From Candidatus Methanomethylophilaceae archaeon (GTDB lineage: Archaea; Thermoplasmatota; Thermoplasmata; Methanomassiliicoccales; Methanomethylophilaceae), in the NCBI GenBank assembly GCA_017461225.1, contig JAFTYV010000008.1:1-64000 (forward strand): 64,000 nucleotides of DNA, written 5' to 3'. Positions within the stretch are counted from its first letter, which is position 1, and each line of letters opens with the position of its first letter. The notes beneath the pieces are model-generated. The model made no database searches. It was not told the origin of the DNA and saw only the letters and a list, made by a program, of their open reading frames with translations. A program made the translations under genes and the position numbers. Shown piece after piece: positions 18,622 to 27,443 of this stretch.

Positions 18622-19349
18622 GAGTCCACCGCGGACTCGAAGGAACGGGCCTCGATCACGTAGTTGCCCCCGTACCATCCGAGGGACTCCAGGACACCGT
18701 CGAAATCTATGCATCCCTCGCCGATGGTGCGGTGCTGGTCACCGGTCCCGTCGTTGTCGTGGATGTGGATGTTGGCTATGCGGTCCCCGAAGGTGGAGAT
18801 CATCTCCCCGATCTGGTCCGTGGTGTTGGCGTGACCTATGTCGAAGCACACGGCGAGGTCCGTGCCGTCTATGATCCCCAGGAGGTCCTCCGCGGTGCGG
18901 CCGAGGAAGAAGGGCATGTCCGGCATGTTCTCGATGGCCATCACGACACCGTACTCCTCCGACGCCCTCCCGATCGCCCTCATGGACTCCCTGGCACGCT
19001 CCACCGCCCTGGGTGCCAGATGGGTCATGGCCATGGGCGCCAGACCGGGATGCACGGTGACCGTGGCTATGTCCAGCCTGTTGGCGGCATCCGCCGTGGA
19101 GACTATCTCCGCCAGGGAGGCCTCCCTCACGCGGTCGCTGAGGGATGCGATGTTTATGTCCGAGATGGGGGAGTGGACAGAATAACTCAGGTCGTAGGAC
19201 GGAAGAAGGTCCGAGAACGTATCGAGATGGGCCGAGATGCTGTGGTCCGCCTCGGAGAATATCTCCCAGAGGTCGAACACACCGACGATGCGGTCCAGCC
19301 ATGCGACGGGTTCGGTCGAGGAGAACCCGGTGCATGACATCCCTATCAA
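18591..19349 (-). CDS. sugar phosphate isomerase/epimerase-like TIM barrel
   Basis: 252 residues. AP-endonuclease-2/xylose isomerase-like barrel: the metal-site motifs YSVHSPISDINIAS, VTVHPG, VMAIENMP, CFDIGHAN and NIHIHDND are placed at successive strand ends, so the Glu/Asp/His metal centre looks intact. The exact substrate cannot be assigned; the family includes sugar epimerases and DNA endonuclease IV. The start overlaps the UPF0201 stop by 4 bases, so these two are co-transcribed. Confidence 0.83.
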   Translation of the reverse strand: MIGMSCTGFSSTEPVAWLDRIVGVFDLWEIFSEADHSISAHLDTFSDLLPSYDLSYSVHSPISDINIASLSDRVREASLAEIVSTADAANRLDIATVTVHPGLAPMAMTHLAPRAVERARESMRAIGRASEEYGVVMAIENMPDMPFFLGRTAEDLLGIIDGTDLAVCFDIGHANTTDQIGEMISTFGDRIANIHIHDNDGTGDQHRTIGEGCIDFDGVLESLGWYGGNYVIEARSFESAVDSQSSLESLLS

Positions 19350-19732
19350 CGGATGACCTCCTCTCCGTCCACCGTGACCGGTGCCACACGGTCGATGAGC
19401 GCCATGATGTCCGTGTCCTCCACCTGGACCTCTATGGCCCCGAGCACGGGTCTGCGGTCCGCGAATGAGACCTTCCCGACGGTCGCCACCTGTTTGTTGA
19501 GGGTCATCCTGGTCGATTCACCACGGACGTTGGATATCATGACCGCACGCGTGGCGTCGAGGATCTTCTGCTTGCGGATCAACCTCGAGAACTTGTCGAG
19601 GGATGCGGTACCCCTGAGGACACCGTCCTCCTGGACCAGTTCCGCGTCGGGGAATATGGACAGTACGGCTGAACGGACCTTCTCCTCATCCTCACTCGGA
19701 TTGACTGGACAGTTGATCTTGACGGTGGTCAT
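19346..19732 (-). CDS. UPF0201 family RNA-binding protein
   Basis: 128 residues from the ATG at 19732, which has AGAGGT 9 bases upstream; the longer frame needs a TTG. KINCPVNPSEDEEKVRSAVLSIFPDA matches archaeal UPF0201 (COG1325), an L5-like fold predicted to bind RNA. A TATA-like cttatatag (19752-19760) lies upstream and diverges from the polymerase D gene. Confidence 0.85.
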   Translation of the reverse strand: MTTVKINCPVNPSEDEEKVRSAVLSIFPDAELVQEDGVLRGTASLDKFSRLIRKQKILDATRAVMISNVRGESTRMTLNKQVATVGKVSFADRRPVLGAIEVQVEDTDIMALIDRVAPVTVDGEEVIR

Positions 19733-19811
19733 GCGCTCAAGACCTCTGTTCAACTATATAAGAAGAAAGTAACCAGAAATTTGTTTAACTACGGTGGGGT
19801 ATGCAGGTGGG

Positions 19812-21248
19812 ATGAAAGAGGCGATCCTGTCGGAGGCGGCCAAACGGAGATTGTTCTTCTCCCCCGATGCAATGGAGATGATCCTCTCCAACAACGATCC
19901 GATGGGTTTCACCAACACGGTGTTCTCACATCTCGCGGACAACATGATGTTCGTCAGCAAGAAGGACATCATGGACTGCATCGCCGGGGACAAGATCCTC
20001 TTCCAGTCGGAGAGGGAGATCAAACCCGACAACAGGTTCACCCCCGACATCTCCGTGATCAAGGGTTCGGATGTCACGGGTGAATCCACCTGCGAGGGGA
20101 AGGTCAACGACTTCGCCCAGTACTTCAAGAGCAGGTTCTACACCCTGAAGAGGATGATAGAGAAGAGGAACGACTTCGGACGCGCCATGGACCTGTCCAG
20201 GGCGAAGACCCTCGACAGGGAGGTCAAGGTCATCGGGATCGTCTACGAGAAGTCCACGACCAAGAACGGGCACACCATGCTCACCATCGAGGACGATTCG
20301 GACACCGCTAAGGTGTTCATCTCCAAGGAATCCCCCCTTGCCAACGAGGTCTTCGTCAACGACGAGGTCATAGGGATCGTGGGGAAACCCAACGCCCAGC
20401 GCACGCTCCTGATGGCCGAGAAGATCGTCAGACCGGACATCCCGCGCAACAACGCATGGGAGGTCAGCGACACCCCGTCGAAGATCGCGTTCCTGTCCGA
20501 CGTCCACGTCGGCAGCACCACCTTCCTGGAATCCGACTGGAAACGCATGATCGCGTGGCTGAAGTCCAATTCCGTCAAAGAGGATCTCAACTACATCGTG
20601 TTCCCAGGGGACGTGGTCGACGGCATAGGGGTGTTCCCCGATCAGGACAAGGAACTCGAGGTCCTGGACATCTACGAGCAATACGACATCCTGGCCGAGT
20701 ACCTCAAGGACATCCCCGACCACATCAAGATGGTCGTCCATCCGGGAAACCACGATGCCGCACGTCTGGCGGAACCTCAGCCGGCACTCAACTCCGTCTT
20801 CACCAAGACCTTCGACTCGAACATCCTCATGGTCGGAAACCCCATCTACCTCAACGTAGAGGGTAGGACGGTCATGTCGTACCACGGGAAGAGCATGGAC
20901 GACTGGATCGCGGGGGTGCAGTACCTCACCTACGACGACCCACTGAGGGTCATGAAGGAGATGTGCATCCACCGCCACCTGGCCCCCATATACGGTCAGA
21001 GGAACGCCCTGGCCCCCGAGAAGAAGGACTACCTCGCGATGGAGATCGTTCCGGACATATTCGTCTCCGGACACGTCCACGGTGCCGGCCAGGATGTGTA
21101 CAACGGGGTCAGGCTCATCAACGCCTCCACATGGCAGAGCCAGACCGAGTACCAGCGCATGCACAACTTCAACCCTGACCCCAGCATCATGCCCATCGTC
21201 AGCCTGTCCGACGGCAGGATCGAGATGAGGGACTTCAGCAAGGCATGA
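19812..21248 (+). CDS. polB: DNA polymerase D small subunit (DP1)
   Basis: 478 residues from the ATG at 19812; a GTG at 19794 is the alternative. An OB-fold (about 140-205, REVKVIGIVYEKSTTKNG) is followed by a calcineurin-like phosphoesterase domain with all metal motifs intact: FLSDVHVGS, FPGDVVDG, HPGNHDA and SGHVHGAG. This subunit supplies 3'-5' exonuclease proofreading to the euryarchaeal replicative polymerase D. The N-terminal 120 residues are the usual variable domain. The large subunit is not in the window. It diverges from UPF0201. Confidence 0.95.
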   Translation: MKEAILSEAAKRRLFFSPDAMEMILSNNDPMGFTNTVFSHLADNMMFVSKKDIMDCIAGDKILFQSEREIKPDNRFTPDISVIKGSDVTGESTCEGKVNDFAQYFKSRFYTLKRMIEKRNDFGRAMDLSRAKTLDREVKVIGIVYEKSTTKNGHTMLTIEDDSDTAKVFISKESPLANEVFVNDEVIGIVGKPNAQRTLLMAEKIVRPDIPRNNAWEVSDTPSKIAFLSDVHVGSTTFLESDWKRMIAWLKSNSVKEDLNYIVFPGDVVDGIGVFPDQDKELEVLDIYEQYDILAEYLKDIPDHIKMVVHPGNHDAARLAEPQPALNSVFTKTFDSNILMVGNPIYLNVEGRTVMSYHGKSMDDWIAGVQYLTYDDPLRVMKEMCIHRHLAPIYGQRNALAPEKKDYLAMEIVPDIFVSGHVHGAGQDVYNGVRLINASTWQSQTEYQRMHNFNPDPSIMPIVSLSDGRIEMRDFSKA

Positions 21249-21255
21249 TGCGGAT

Positions 21256-21270
21256 GTCCGCGATGCGGAC
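21256..21270 (+). terminator. hairpin after the polymerase D small subunit gene
   Basis: GTCCGC-GAT-GCGGAC followed by a C-run and ttggtttcat, 8 bases after the stop codon. Confidence 0.4.
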
Positions 21271-21312
21271 CCCCCTTGGTTTCATAAGAAACGGAGGTAT
21301 GGAGAAGGGGTG

Positions 21313-21331
21313 ACGCCGGCCGGAGCCGGCG
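21313..21331 (-). terminator. hairpin after the A-type ATPase operon
   Basis: CGCCGGC-4 bases-GCCGGCG, a 7-bp stem shortly past the stop of the last ATPase gene on the minus strand. Confidence 0.45.
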
Positions 21332-21343
21332 GTGAGATGTTTC

Positions 21344-21499
21344 TTAAAGGGTTTGTTGTCCGTAGATCAGTACCATTACGATCAGGAGAGCTCCGAGCAC
21401 GAGCATCGAATAAGCGGCCACCCAGATGATCGTGAAGACCCTCTTCAGTTTGACGGGGTCGTTCTTGATCTCCTCGAGACGCTCTTCGATGGACTTCAC
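21344..21499 (-). CDS. atpG: 51-residue membrane protein at the AhaG position of the A-ATPase operon
   Basis: 51 residues: a charged N-terminus [20 protein letters not shown], then one membrane span of about 24 residues (VFTIIWVAAYSMLVLGALLIVMVLIYG). The GTG start overlaps the atpD stop as GTGA, which argues strongly for translation. Methanosarcina A-ATPase operons end with a small hydrophobic ahaG of similar size after ahaD; this gene has the same place. Its role in the complex is unknown. The gene symbol is by position only. Confidence 0.78.
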   Translation of the reverse strand: MKSIEERLEEIKNDPVKLKRVFTIIWVAAYSMLVLGALLIVMVLIYGQQTL

Positions 21500-22140
21500 T
21501 CTTCAGCCGCTCCCTTTCTCTTCAGGTGCTTGAGACGGGTAGTGTTCTCCCTGTCCATCTCTTCGAGACTGAACTTGACGAACCTCTCCGACTCCTTGAG
21601 CTCGGGAATGATCTTGAATTCCAGGGCGTTGACCCTTCTCTTGGTCTTCTCGATCTCATCGAGCAGCTTCTTCATGGTGGTCTCGACCTCGGCTGCGCGG
21701 ACGAGCGTGTCGAGAAGCTTCTCGAACGCCGTCGCGGCATCCTCGATGTAGGCGGAGGTGGAGATCACACCGTAACCTTTCTCGGTCATCTTGGTGTGGA
21801 TCTTCTCTGCCTCCACCTTGGGAACCATCATTCCCATGATGCTTTTGCTGCCCAATTTCACCTGCGGGTCTGCCTTCAGAGCATATGCCGCGCTTTTCAC
21901 GGCGATCTCTCCCTCAACCGCACGGGCGATGGTGATCTTCTCCATGGCCGACTCGTAGTCGGAGGAGACGCCTTCACGCATCTTCCTTGCCTTCTCGAGG
22001 ACCTCGAAGAACTCGATGATGAGACCATCTCTCTTCATCTTGAGGACCTTGTAACCACTCTGGGTCAGTTTGATCCTCTTCTTGAGGTCAAGAAGGACGG
22101 AACGGTTGGGAGTGACATCGTGAGGTGCCATGGCAATCAC
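21496..22140 (-). CDS. atpD: A-type ATP synthase subunit D (central stalk)
   Basis: 214 residues, long antiparallel helices at both ends ([24 protein letters not shown] at the start, [46 protein letters not shown] at the end), the pattern of the rotor shaft that turns inside the A3B3 head. Starts 4 bases inside the atpB end. The DPNRS/TPNRS motif near the N-terminus ([10 protein letters not shown]) is conserved. Confidence 0.95.
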   Translation of the reverse strand: MIAMAPHDVTPNRSVLLDLKKRIKLTQSGYKVLKMKRDGLIIEFFEVLEKARKMREGVSSDYESAMEKITIARAVEGEIAVKSAAYALKADPQVKLGSKSIMGMMVPKVEAEKIHTKMTEKGYGVISTSAYIEDAATAFEKLLDTLVRAAEVETTMKKLLDEIEKTKRRVNALEFKIIPELKESERFVKFSLEEMDRENTTRLKHLKRKGAAEE

Positions 22141-23528
22141 TCTTTGGAGGGCAGGTACTTCTCGATGTACTTACGGTCGATCCTTGTGAGCTGATCGAGG
22201 TCGAGCTCGGTGAAGATCTCCCATGCGAGGTCGAGTGTCTCCTCGATGGAACGGTCCTCGTCGAGTCCCTGACGGACGATGCGGTCCTCAAAGATGTCTG
22301 CGAAGTCCAGCAGCTTCCTGTCCTTTGCGGACAGGGAGTCCTTACCGACGATGGCCACCAGTCCACGGAGATCCTTACCCTCTGCATAGGATGCATACAG
22401 CTGGTCGGAGACTCCCTTGTGGTCCTCACGGGTCTTGCCCTTACCGGTTCCTCCTCCCATCAGCCTGCTGAGGGATGAGGAGACGTTGACCGGCGGGTAG
22501 ATTCCGTTCCTGTGGAGGTCCATGGACAGAACGATCTGTCCCTCGGTGATGTAACCGGAGAGGTCGGGGATGGGGTGGGTGATATCTCCACCGGGCATGG
22601 ACAGGATGGGGATCTGGGTGATGGAACCCTTCTTTCCCTTGATCCTTCCCGCACGCTCGTAGAGCTGTGCGAGATCGGTGTACATGTAACCGGGGTATCC
22701 ACGCCTTCCGGGAACCTCCTCACGGGCTGCTCCGACCTGACGCAGTGCCTCACAGTAGTTGGTGATGTCGGTCATGATGACGAGAACCTGCATTCCGAGC
22801 TCGAACGCCATGTACTCCGCGGTGGTGAGACCGAGACGGGGTGTGACGATACGCTCGACGGCGGGGTCGTCTGCGAGGTTCAGGAAGACCACTGCGTTCT
22901 TCAGTGCACCGGTCCTCTCGAACTCCTTCATGAACATCTGCTTCTCTTCGTTGGTGATTCCCATCGCGATGAACACGACGGCGAACTCCTCGTTCTCTCC
23001 GCGGACCTTGGCCTGCCTTGCGATCTGAAGAGCGATCTCGTTGTGGGGAAGACCGGATGCGGAGAAGATGGGCAGCTTCTGACCCCTGACCAACGTGTTC
23101 ATTCCATCGATGGTGGAGATACCGGTCTGGATGAAATCAGAGGGGCTGTCCCTTGCCCAGGGGTTGATAGCGGCTCCGACGATGTCGAGCTCCTGCTCGG
23201 GAACGATCTTCGCTCCACCGTCGAGGGGGTCTCCGGCTCCGGAGAGGACCCTGCCGAGCATGTCCTTGGACACGGGCATCTTCATTGTGTCACCGAGGAA
23301 GCGCACGGATGCGTCCCTGTCGATTCCGGTGGTACCCTCGAACACCTGGACGACGACGATGTCATCGGAGGAGTCGAGAACCTCTCCCCTCCTCATGGAA
23401 CCGTCGGACAGCCTGATGTTAACGATCTCCTTGTATCCGACGGGCTCGGTCTTCTTGACGAAGATGAGGGGACCTGCGATCTGGGAGATAGTCTTGTACT
23501 CTTTGGTAATGTCTGCCATTTGAATCAC
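22137..23528 (-). CDS. atpB: A-type ATP synthase subunit B
   Basis: 463 residues. This is the non-catalytic head subunit: it aligns with F/V-type alpha/B subunits but lacks a canonical P-loop ([18 protein letters not shown] where the catalytic subunit has GxxGxGKT). [23 protein letters not shown] is the conserved region before the nucleotide interface. Start overlaps the atpA end by 4 bases. Confidence 0.97.
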   Translation of the reverse strand: MIQMADITKEYKTISQIAGPLIFVKKTEPVGYKEIVNIRLSDGSMRRGEVLDSSDDIVVVQVFEGTTGIDRDASVRFLGDTMKMPVSKDMLGRVLSGAGDPLDGGAKIVPEQELDIVGAAINPWARDSPSDFIQTGISTIDGMNTLVRGQKLPIFSASGLPHNEIALQIARQAKVRGENEEFAVVFIAMGITNEEKQMFMKEFERTGALKNAVVFLNLADDPAVERIVTPRLGLTTAEYMAFELGMQVLVIMTDITNYCEALRQVGAAREEVPGRRGYPGYMYTDLAQLYERAGRIKGKKGSITQIPILSMPGGDITHPIPDLSGYITEGQIVLSMDLHRNGIYPPVNVSSSLSRLMGGGTGKGKTREDHKGVSDQLYASYAEGKDLRGLVAIVGKDSLSAKDRKLLDFADIFEDRIVRQGLDEDRSIEETLDLAWEIFTELDLDQLTRIDRKYIEKYLPSKE

Positions 23529-25255
23529 GCTCCCAGTTCTGCGAACTGCTTGTCCATGTCCTCGCTGACGGCCTGGAGCTCAGCGTCGGTGTTCTCCTCG
23601 TACTTGGCCTGGTTGAACCTGGTCCTGACGGGGAGGTACGCGATCTTGTCGACCTGGATACCTGCGGCGATTGCCTTGTCCGCGAGGTCGGAGTACTTCT
23701 TGATGAGGGACATCATGACGTACTGCCTCTGGAGGGGACAGTAGCAGTCGACGGGGTGGTACGCGTTCTGCTGGAGGTAGATCTCACGGATCATCTTGGC
23801 GACCTCGAGTGTGATCTTCTGCTCGTCGGGCAGGGAGTCGGATCCGACCATCTGCACGACCTCCTGCAGCTCGGACTCCTTCTGGAGTGTCTGCATGGCC
23901 CATGCCCTGAGTGCGGGGAAGTCGTCCGCCACGTTGGACTTGTACCAGTCGACCAGCTGCTTGTCGTACATGGTGTACGATGTGAGCCAGTTGATTGTGG
24001 GGAAGTGCCTCCTCTCCCTCAGCTTGGTGTCCAGTGCCCAGAAGACACGGACGATACGGAGGGTGTTCTGGGTAACGGGCTCGGAGAGGTCTCCTCCGGG
24101 AGGGGAAACCGCACCGATGACGGAGATGGATCCGTCGTCACCGCAGAGGGTCTTCGCACGGCATGCACGCTCGTAGAACTCGGAGAGACGTCCTGCAAGG
24201 TATGCGGGGTATCCCTCCTCTCCGGGCATCTCCTCGAGCCTGGAGGAGATCTCACGCATGGCCTCTGCCCACCTGGAGGTGGAGTCAGCCATGAGGGAGA
24301 CGTTGTATCCCATGTCCCTGAAGTACTCGGCGATGGTCATTCCGGTGTAGACGGATGCCTCCCTTGCCGCGACGGGCATGTTGGAGGTGTTGGCGATCAG
24401 GACGGTCCTCTTCATGAGGGACTCTCCGGTCCTGGGGTCGACCAGCTCGGGGAACTCTGTGAGAACCTCGGTCATCTCGTTTCCACGCTCACCGCATCCG
24501 ATGTAGACGACGATCTCCGCATCGGAGTACTTGGCGAGGGACTGCTGGGTGACGGTCTTTCCGGTACCGAACGCACCGGGGATGGCTGCCGCTCCTCCCT
24601 TCGCGAGGGGGAACATCGTGTCGAGGACACGGAGTCCGGTGACGAGGGGGACATCGGGCTGGTACTTCTCGGCCACGGGCCTGGGGTTACGGACGGGCCA
24701 GTACTGCATCATGCAGACGTCCCTTCCGTCGATGACTGCGACGGTCTCGTCGACTGTGAAGGAACCGGACTTGATGGAGTCGATCTTTCCCTTCTTGATG
24801 TCGAGCGGAACCATGATCTTGTGGACCATGGGTCCCTCCTGGACGGTACCGATGACCTGTCCTCCGGAGACCTCGTCGCCTACTTTCGCTGTGGGGTTGA
24901 AATCCCATTTCCTCTCGTGATCCAGTCCAGGTGCGGAGACTCCCCTGTAGATGAAGTCTCCCATTTTGTCCCTGAGAACGGGCAGGGGCCTCTGGATTCC
25001 GTCGTAAACGGAAGTCAGAAGTCCGGGACCGAGCTCAACGGCAAGAGGCCTACCGGTGTTGGTGACCGGCTCTCCGGGTTTGATACCGGATGTATCCTCA
25101 TAAACCTGGATGATGGAATAGTCACCGACGATCTTGATGACCTCACCCATCAGCTTCTCCTCTCCGACGTTGACGACATCGTACATCTTGGGGGAGATAC
25201 CGGTGGCTGTGACCACAGGTCCGGCGACCCTGTAAATTACACCTTCAGTGCTCAT
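23525..25255 (-). CDS. atpA: A-type ATP synthase subunit A (catalytic)
   Basis: 576 residues, normal length and without an intein. The P-loop [10 protein letters not shown] (about 226) is followed by [15 protein letters not shown] with the catalytic Glu region and [18 protein letters not shown]. The archaeal/V-type non-homologous insertion (about 110-190, [24 protein letters not shown]) is present. It makes ATP from the ion gradient built by methanogenesis or a similar respiration (role inferred from organism type). Confidence 0.98.
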   Translation of the reverse strand: MSTEGVIYRVAGPVVTATGISPKMYDVVNVGEEKLMGEVIKIVGDYSIIQVYEDTSGIKPGEPVTNTGRPLAVELGPGLLTSVYDGIQRPLPVLRDKMGDFIYRGVSAPGLDHERKWDFNPTAKVGDEVSGGQVIGTVQEGPMVHKIMVPLDIKKGKIDSIKSGSFTVDETVAVIDGRDVCMMQYWPVRNPRPVAEKYQPDVPLVTGLRVLDTMFPLAKGGAAAIPGAFGTGKTVTQQSLAKYSDAEIVVYIGCGERGNEMTEVLTEFPELVDPRTGESLMKRTVLIANTSNMPVAAREASVYTGMTIAEYFRDMGYNVSLMADSTSRWAEAMREISSRLEEMPGEEGYPAYLAGRLSEFYERACRAKTLCGDDGSISVIGAVSPPGGDLSEPVTQNTLRIVRVFWALDTKLRERRHFPTINWLTSYTMYDKQLVDWYKSNVADDFPALRAWAMQTLQKESELQEVVQMVGSDSLPDEQKITLEVAKMIREIYLQQNAYHPVDCYCPLQRQYVMMSLIKKYSDLADKAIAAGIQVDKIAYLPVRTRFNQAKYEENTDAELQAVSEDMDKQFAELGA

Positions 25256-25561
25256 TTATTCATCCTCTGTTTTGTATAAATCAACGCCAATCGCTCTCTT
25301 GACCTTCTCACGGAGGTCACCATCGTCTCCACCGACGGGGACGACGACAGGCTGGATGGAATCCATTACCTTCTGTCTCAACTGGTAAGAGAGATTGTCG
25401 AGGTCCTTCGCATCTACTGCGAGGATACCTATTGTGGGCTGGGACATTGCCTCCAGCATTTTTTCCTGGTAGTTCTCTGAATTTGCGACGAACACGCGCC
25501 TGATTCCGGCAAGCCTGAAACCGAGTACGAACTCGTCGTTTCCTATCACTGCGATTTCCAT
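25256..25561 (-). CDS. atpF: A-type ATP synthase subunit F
   Basis: 101 residues, CheY-like small fold (MEIAVIGNDEFVLGFRLAGI, TIGILAVDAKDLDNL), with a C-terminal helix. It associates with subunit D in the rotor. The end is adjacent to the atpA start, and the start overlaps the atpC end by 1 base. Confidence 0.95.
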   Translation of the reverse strand: MEIAVIGNDEFVLGFRLAGIRRVFVANSENYQEKMLEAMSQPTIGILAVDAKDLDNLSYQLRQKVMDSIQPVVVPVGGDDGDLREKVKRAIGVDLYKTEDE

Positions 25562-26622
25562 CAGATCACCAGCAGTCCTTTGATGGTTTCTTTGTCAAGT
25601 CCACTCTCGACACCCCTGGAGATTGTCCTGATGTTCCCGACCTCGATCTCCTTGTGGATCATGTAATCGAGGATGGGGACGACGGACAACGGGTAGAGGT
25701 GCGAGAACTTCTTCGCCTGTGCGATCTCGTATCTCTTCATCTCAGAGACGACATCCCTGATCCTCACCTCGTCGGCCTCCACGAGATCCTTGATGATCTC
25801 GTAGAACTCGAGCTGGGAGAGATCGGATGCTGCCGCTGCGATGGTCTCTGCATTGGCGAGCTGGACTGCAAGCTTCTTGTCGACCTGCTTTCCACCGGGG
25901 ATGATGTACTGCATGACCTGCTCCCCGTAGATACCCTCAGCCTTGAGCTTGAGGATGGTCTCGAGGTTCCTGACATCGATCTCCTTCCTCACATACTCCT
26001 GGAACATCTTCGTGGGTCTGGAGGAGGGGTCGATGCTGGCGAGCAGCCTTGCGTAATGGTACTTGTCCAGGTAGTCCTCGACGCTGCCGAGGTTTCCGGA
26101 CTCCTTGTAGATGTCCAGGAGCTCCTGGCCATTCACCTTGTCCATTTTCGCAAAGTTCACGATTGCATCGTCGATGGAATCAAGCGCGATGAGCTTCTCC
26201 AAAGATTCGGCGCCGAGACTGCCGGCCGGGACCAGATCCTCTCTGATCTCGTCTGCACCAAGGCCATATGACTTACCGCGGAGGATGACCTTCAGGTTCC
26301 AGATATCCCACTTCTCGAGATATGCTGCAACCATCGTTTCGAGCTCACCCTGAGAGGCTGCGAGTATGCTGCTGAAGACCTTCGCCATGTTGGCGTAGGT
26401 CGCGTGCTCGACGAGGTCGATTCCCTCGATCCTTCCCGCGAGCTCGGCCATCTCCTTCTGATAGCCGGACTCACTGATGTAGCGGGAGATCTCGGGGACA
26501 CTCATCTGCAGCATCTTGTTGTAGTCCTCTTCACCGAGGAGAAGGGATTTCTTCGCCTTCACCCTGGCTACGGTGTATGCGTAGTTGCCTTTTCTTCCGC
26601 TGCGCCTGAACATACGCTTCAC
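25561..26622 (-). CDS. atpC: A-type ATP synthase subunit C (rotor socket)
   Basis: 353 residues, all helical, the V-type d subunit fold (YAYTVARVKAKKSLLLGEEDYNKMLQM..., repeated helical bundles). It joins the rotor shaft to the membrane ring. It starts 4 bases inside atpE. Confidence 0.95.
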   Translation of the reverse strand: MKRMFRRSGRKGNYAYTVARVKAKKSLLLGEEDYNKMLQMSVPEISRYISESGYQKEMAELAGRIEGIDLVEHATYANMAKVFSSILAASQGELETMVAAYLEKWDIWNLKVILRGKSYGLGADEIREDLVPAGSLGAESLEKLIALDSIDDAIVNFAKMDKVNGQELLDIYKESGNLGSVEDYLDKYHYARLLASIDPSSRPTKMFQEYVRKEIDVRNLETILKLKAEGIYGEQVMQYIIPGGKQVDKKLAVQLANAETIAAAASDLSQLEFYEIIKDLVEADEVRIRDVVSEMKRYEIAQAKKFSHLYPLSVVPILDYMIHKEIEVGNIRTISRGVESGLDKETIKGLLVI

Positions 26623-27176
26623 CTGAAGAGAATATCAGACACAGATTTGATCTCGCGGTCCCAGATCGACTGGAGAAGAGTGGAGTACTGCATGTCGATC
26701 TCCACCTGTCCGTCCTCGCTCTGGAGGATGAGACCGGCGACGATCCTGCTGTCCTTCTCTACGGAACTGACCCCGAGGTCGGCTGCGGAGAACGCATCGT
26801 TCTCGGACATGATTGCCTTGGGGTTCTCGATGATCTTCTTCGCGACGGCGACCATTCCCTTGTACTGCTCCAGCTTGACGTCGCTGGATGCGTTCTCAAG
26901 GTTGGCGAGTGTGTCATCGAAGACCTTCGTGAGGAGCTCCTTCTTCTTGGCCAGGACGATCTTCTTACTCTCGAGCTCGGCGCTGGAAAGTTCCTGACGG
27001 TTGAGACGCTCAACGGCTTCTTTGAGCTTCTTGTCCTCTTTGTCCTTCATCTCAGCGATCTTCACGTCTGCATCGGCGTTGATCTTAGCGATCTCTGCAT
27101 CGGCCTCGGCCTTGATGGCTGCGGCCCTGTCCTCCGCGGACTTGATGATCTCCTGAGTAACGTTTGCTAATGCCAT
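26619..27176 (-). CDS. atpE: A-type ATP synthase subunit E (peripheral stalk)
   Basis: 185 residues. A long charged helix rich in Ala, Lys and Glu (IIKSAEDRAAAIKAEADAEI..., 10-85) forms the coiled-coil stalk with subunit H. A globular C-terminal domain (about 100-185) binds the A3B3 head. Confidence 0.94.
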   Translation of the reverse strand: MALANVTQEIIKSAEDRAAAIKAEADAEIAKINADADVKIAEMKDKEDKKLKEAVERLNRQELSSAELESKKIVLAKKKELLTKVFDDTLANLENASSDVKLEQYKGMVAVAKKIIENPKAIMSENDAFSAADLGVSSVEKDSRIVAGLILQSEDGQVEIDMQYSTLLQSIWDREIKSVSDILFR

Positions 27177-27196
27177 GAGATAACCTCTTGGCGAGC

Positions 27197-27430
27197 TTAC
27201 ATTCCACTCATGACGAAGATTCCGAGGATAGCGATAACCAGACCGAAGATGACGATGGTCTCAGGAAGAACCATGAAAATCATTGCCTTTCCGAAGAGAG
27301 CCTCGTTCTCGGTGATTGCTCCAACTGCAGCTGCTCCGACATCTTTCTCTGCCATACCTGCTCCGAGACCGGTGAGTCCGACTGCAAGTCCTGCTCCGAT
27401 TGCGATAAGTCCAAGTCCAACATCTGCCAT
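27197..27430 (-). CDS. atpK: A-type ATP synthase subunit K (membrane ring)
   Basis: 77 residues, two membrane helices (GLGLIAIGAGLAVGLTGLGAG and FMVLPETIVIFGLVIAILGIFVM). The ion-binding carboxylate is Glu57 in the LPET motif of helix 2. The two-helix size gives one site per hairpin, unlike the fused multi-hairpin versions of some methanogens. Whether it carries sodium or protons cannot be read with certainty. Confidence 0.95.
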   Translation of the reverse strand: MADVGLGLIAIGAGLAVGLTGLGAGMAEKDVGAAAVGAITENEALFGKAMIFMVLPETIVIFGLVIAILGIFVMSGM

Positions 27431-27443
27431 ATTTCATACCTCT

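Noticed and set aside
23756-25279. 507-residue open frame on the plus strand
   Set aside because: Antisense to atpA, low-complexity Gly/Asp/Val-rich translation and no ribosome binding site.
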